Below the pieces are notes generated by a model. It did no database searches, was not told the origin of the DNA, and saw only the letters and a program-made list of their open reading frames with translations. This document shows, one piece after another, positions 63,311 to 64,000 of a stretch of DNA of 64,000 bases. The stretch is from positions 36,524 to 100,523 of the forward strand of contig CAAFUN010000030.1 of assembly GCA_900766195.1 (NCBI GenBank). The letters are read 5' to 3'. The DNA is from an uncultured Bacteroides sp. GTDB lineage: Bacteria; Bacteroidota; Bacteroidia; Bacteroidales; Bacteroidaceae. The position numbers and the translations under genes are program-made. How positions within the stretch are numbered: the stretch's first letter is position 1; every line of letters starts with the position of its first letter.

Positions 63311-64000
63311 ATGAAAAAAGGAAAGCTTAAAAAGCTCTTATGGGGAATTTCAATAGTTATTATTCTAATAATATTTGCAGTGGGGTATATTTTCTTTTTT
63401 CCTCAGTTTCATCCTGCAAAGACAGCTTATGTGTATATAGACCGTGACGATAATGTTGATTCTGTATATTATAAAGTACAAAAGGTTGGAAATCCTACAT
63501 TAATGATTGGTTTTAAGTGGTTGTGTGAAATGCGTGATTATGCTTCGCATGTGCGTATAGGTCGTTACATGATTAAATCAGGCGAAAGTAGTTTTCGTGT
63601 GTTTAACCGCATTTATAAAGGCTATCAAGAACCATTGAATTTGACTGTTGGTAGTGTACGGACGCTTGATATTTTGGCTCGAAGCCTTGGTAAACAGCTT
63701 ATGATTGATTCTGTTGAAATTGTAAAGGTGATGGATGATTCATTATTCCAGCAGAAGATGGGGTATACCAAAGAGACTTTACCATGTCTTTTTATTCCAG
63801 AAACATATCAGGTTTATTGGAATATGAGTGTGGATGAGTTTTTTCAACGAATGAAAAAAGAGCATGACAATTTTTGGAATGCAGATCGTTTAGCAAAGGC
63901 AAAGGCATTGGGGTTAACTCCTGAAGAGGTTTCCACTATTGCTTCTATCGTAGAAGAAGAAACGAATAATAATGCAGAAAAACCAATGGTTGCCGGACTC
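63311..64000 (+). CDS. mltG: Endolytic peptidoglycan transglycosylase MltG (partial)
   Basis: The frame continues past the right edge; 230 residues are visible. A cytosolic basic start and one membrane helix (LLWGISIVIILIIFAVGYIFFF) precede a LysM-like subdomain (about 40-110, HVRIGRYMIKSGESSFRVFNRIYKG). The YceG catalytic region begins with CLFIPETYQVYWNMSVDEFFQRM, and the catalytic Glu lies in STIASIVEEETNN. MltG cuts nascent glycan strands and sets their length. The C-terminal third is missing only because the window ends. Confidence 0.95.
   Translation, partial: MKKGKLKKLLWGISIVIILIIFAVGYIFFFPQFHPAKTAYVYIDRDDNVDSVYYKVQKVGNPTLMIGFKWLCEMRDYASHVRIGRYMIKSGESSFRVFNRIYKGYQEPLNLTVGSVRTLDILARSLGKQLMIDSVEIVKVMDDSLFQQKMGYTKETLPCLFIPETYQVYWNMSVDEFFQRMKKEHDNFWNADRLAKAKALGLTPEEVSTIASIVEEETNNNAEKPMVAGL

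Overview
The window looks like a chromosomal segment of a gut-type Bacteroides (Bacteroidota). The evidence is the -33 TTG / -7 TAnnTTTG promoter pattern, lipoproteins with acidic residues after the lipobox Cys, a TonB receptor with an N-terminal regulatory-like domain, NigD- and DUF3869-type proteins, and an arabinose regulon controlled by a Nudix-type AraR. From memory, the order rpiB-tkt-GH51-GH97-araB-araA-transporter-araD-araR-galM, followed by galK-transporter-galM and manA, matches the layout in Bacteroides thetaiotaomicron. No rRNA, tRNA, insertion sequence, prophage or CRISPR array was seen.

Layout. 1-1.6 kb: end of the phosphate operon (pstA end, pstB, phoU). 2.2-5.8 kb (-): TonB receptor plus DUF4374 lipoprotein, resembling the XusA/XusB xenosiderophore system but without XusC. 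6.3-8.0 kb (-): a NifU/IscU-like scaffold and a Cys-rich GGGtGRT protein. 8.3-18.9 kb: DMP19 protein, NigD-like lipoprotein, YIP1 membrane protein, smpB, a short metH, mltF-like lytic transglycosylase, udk, Dabb protein and dsbD. 19.1-22.6 kb (-): large M16 peptidase and a GNAT acetyltransferase. 23.1-37.1 kb (-): arabinose regulon. 37.3-41.0 kb (-): galactose operon (galM, MFS transporter, galK), next to divergent manA. 42.2-43.1 kb (-): YtxH/holin-like envelope operon. 43.6-50.3 kb (+): small membrane protein, ECF sigma factor and TolC-MFP-RND efflux operon. 50.9-57.2 kb (+): envelope proteins, including two separate YjbH-like halves, DUF3869, OmpA and SPOR, interleaved with ruvX and def. 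57.3-62.8 kb (+): TPR protein, then thrS-infC-rpmI-rplT. The window ends in mltG, preceded by a structured RNA with its own promoter and terminator that resembles 6S RNA.

How the genes fit together. The arabinose operon covers release of arabinose from oligosaccharides (GH51, GH97), mutarotation by a lipoprotein GalM, uptake, conversion to xylulose-5-phosphate (AraA, AraB, AraD) and the pentose phosphate pathway (Tkt, RpiB). Two spaced inverted repeats upstream of the operon are the best candidate AraR operators. A second, cytosolic GalM belongs to the galactose operon.

The most unusual non-coding signals are a 22-bp-period array of AGTCGTATACT (22.75 kb), a two-locus family of 11-bp-period TACGAAT arrays facing an inverted copy (8.93 and 51.6 kb), the 6S-like RNA (63.0 kb), a pair of mutually exclusive hairpins before the efflux genes (44.6 kb), and possible short transcripts after phoU.
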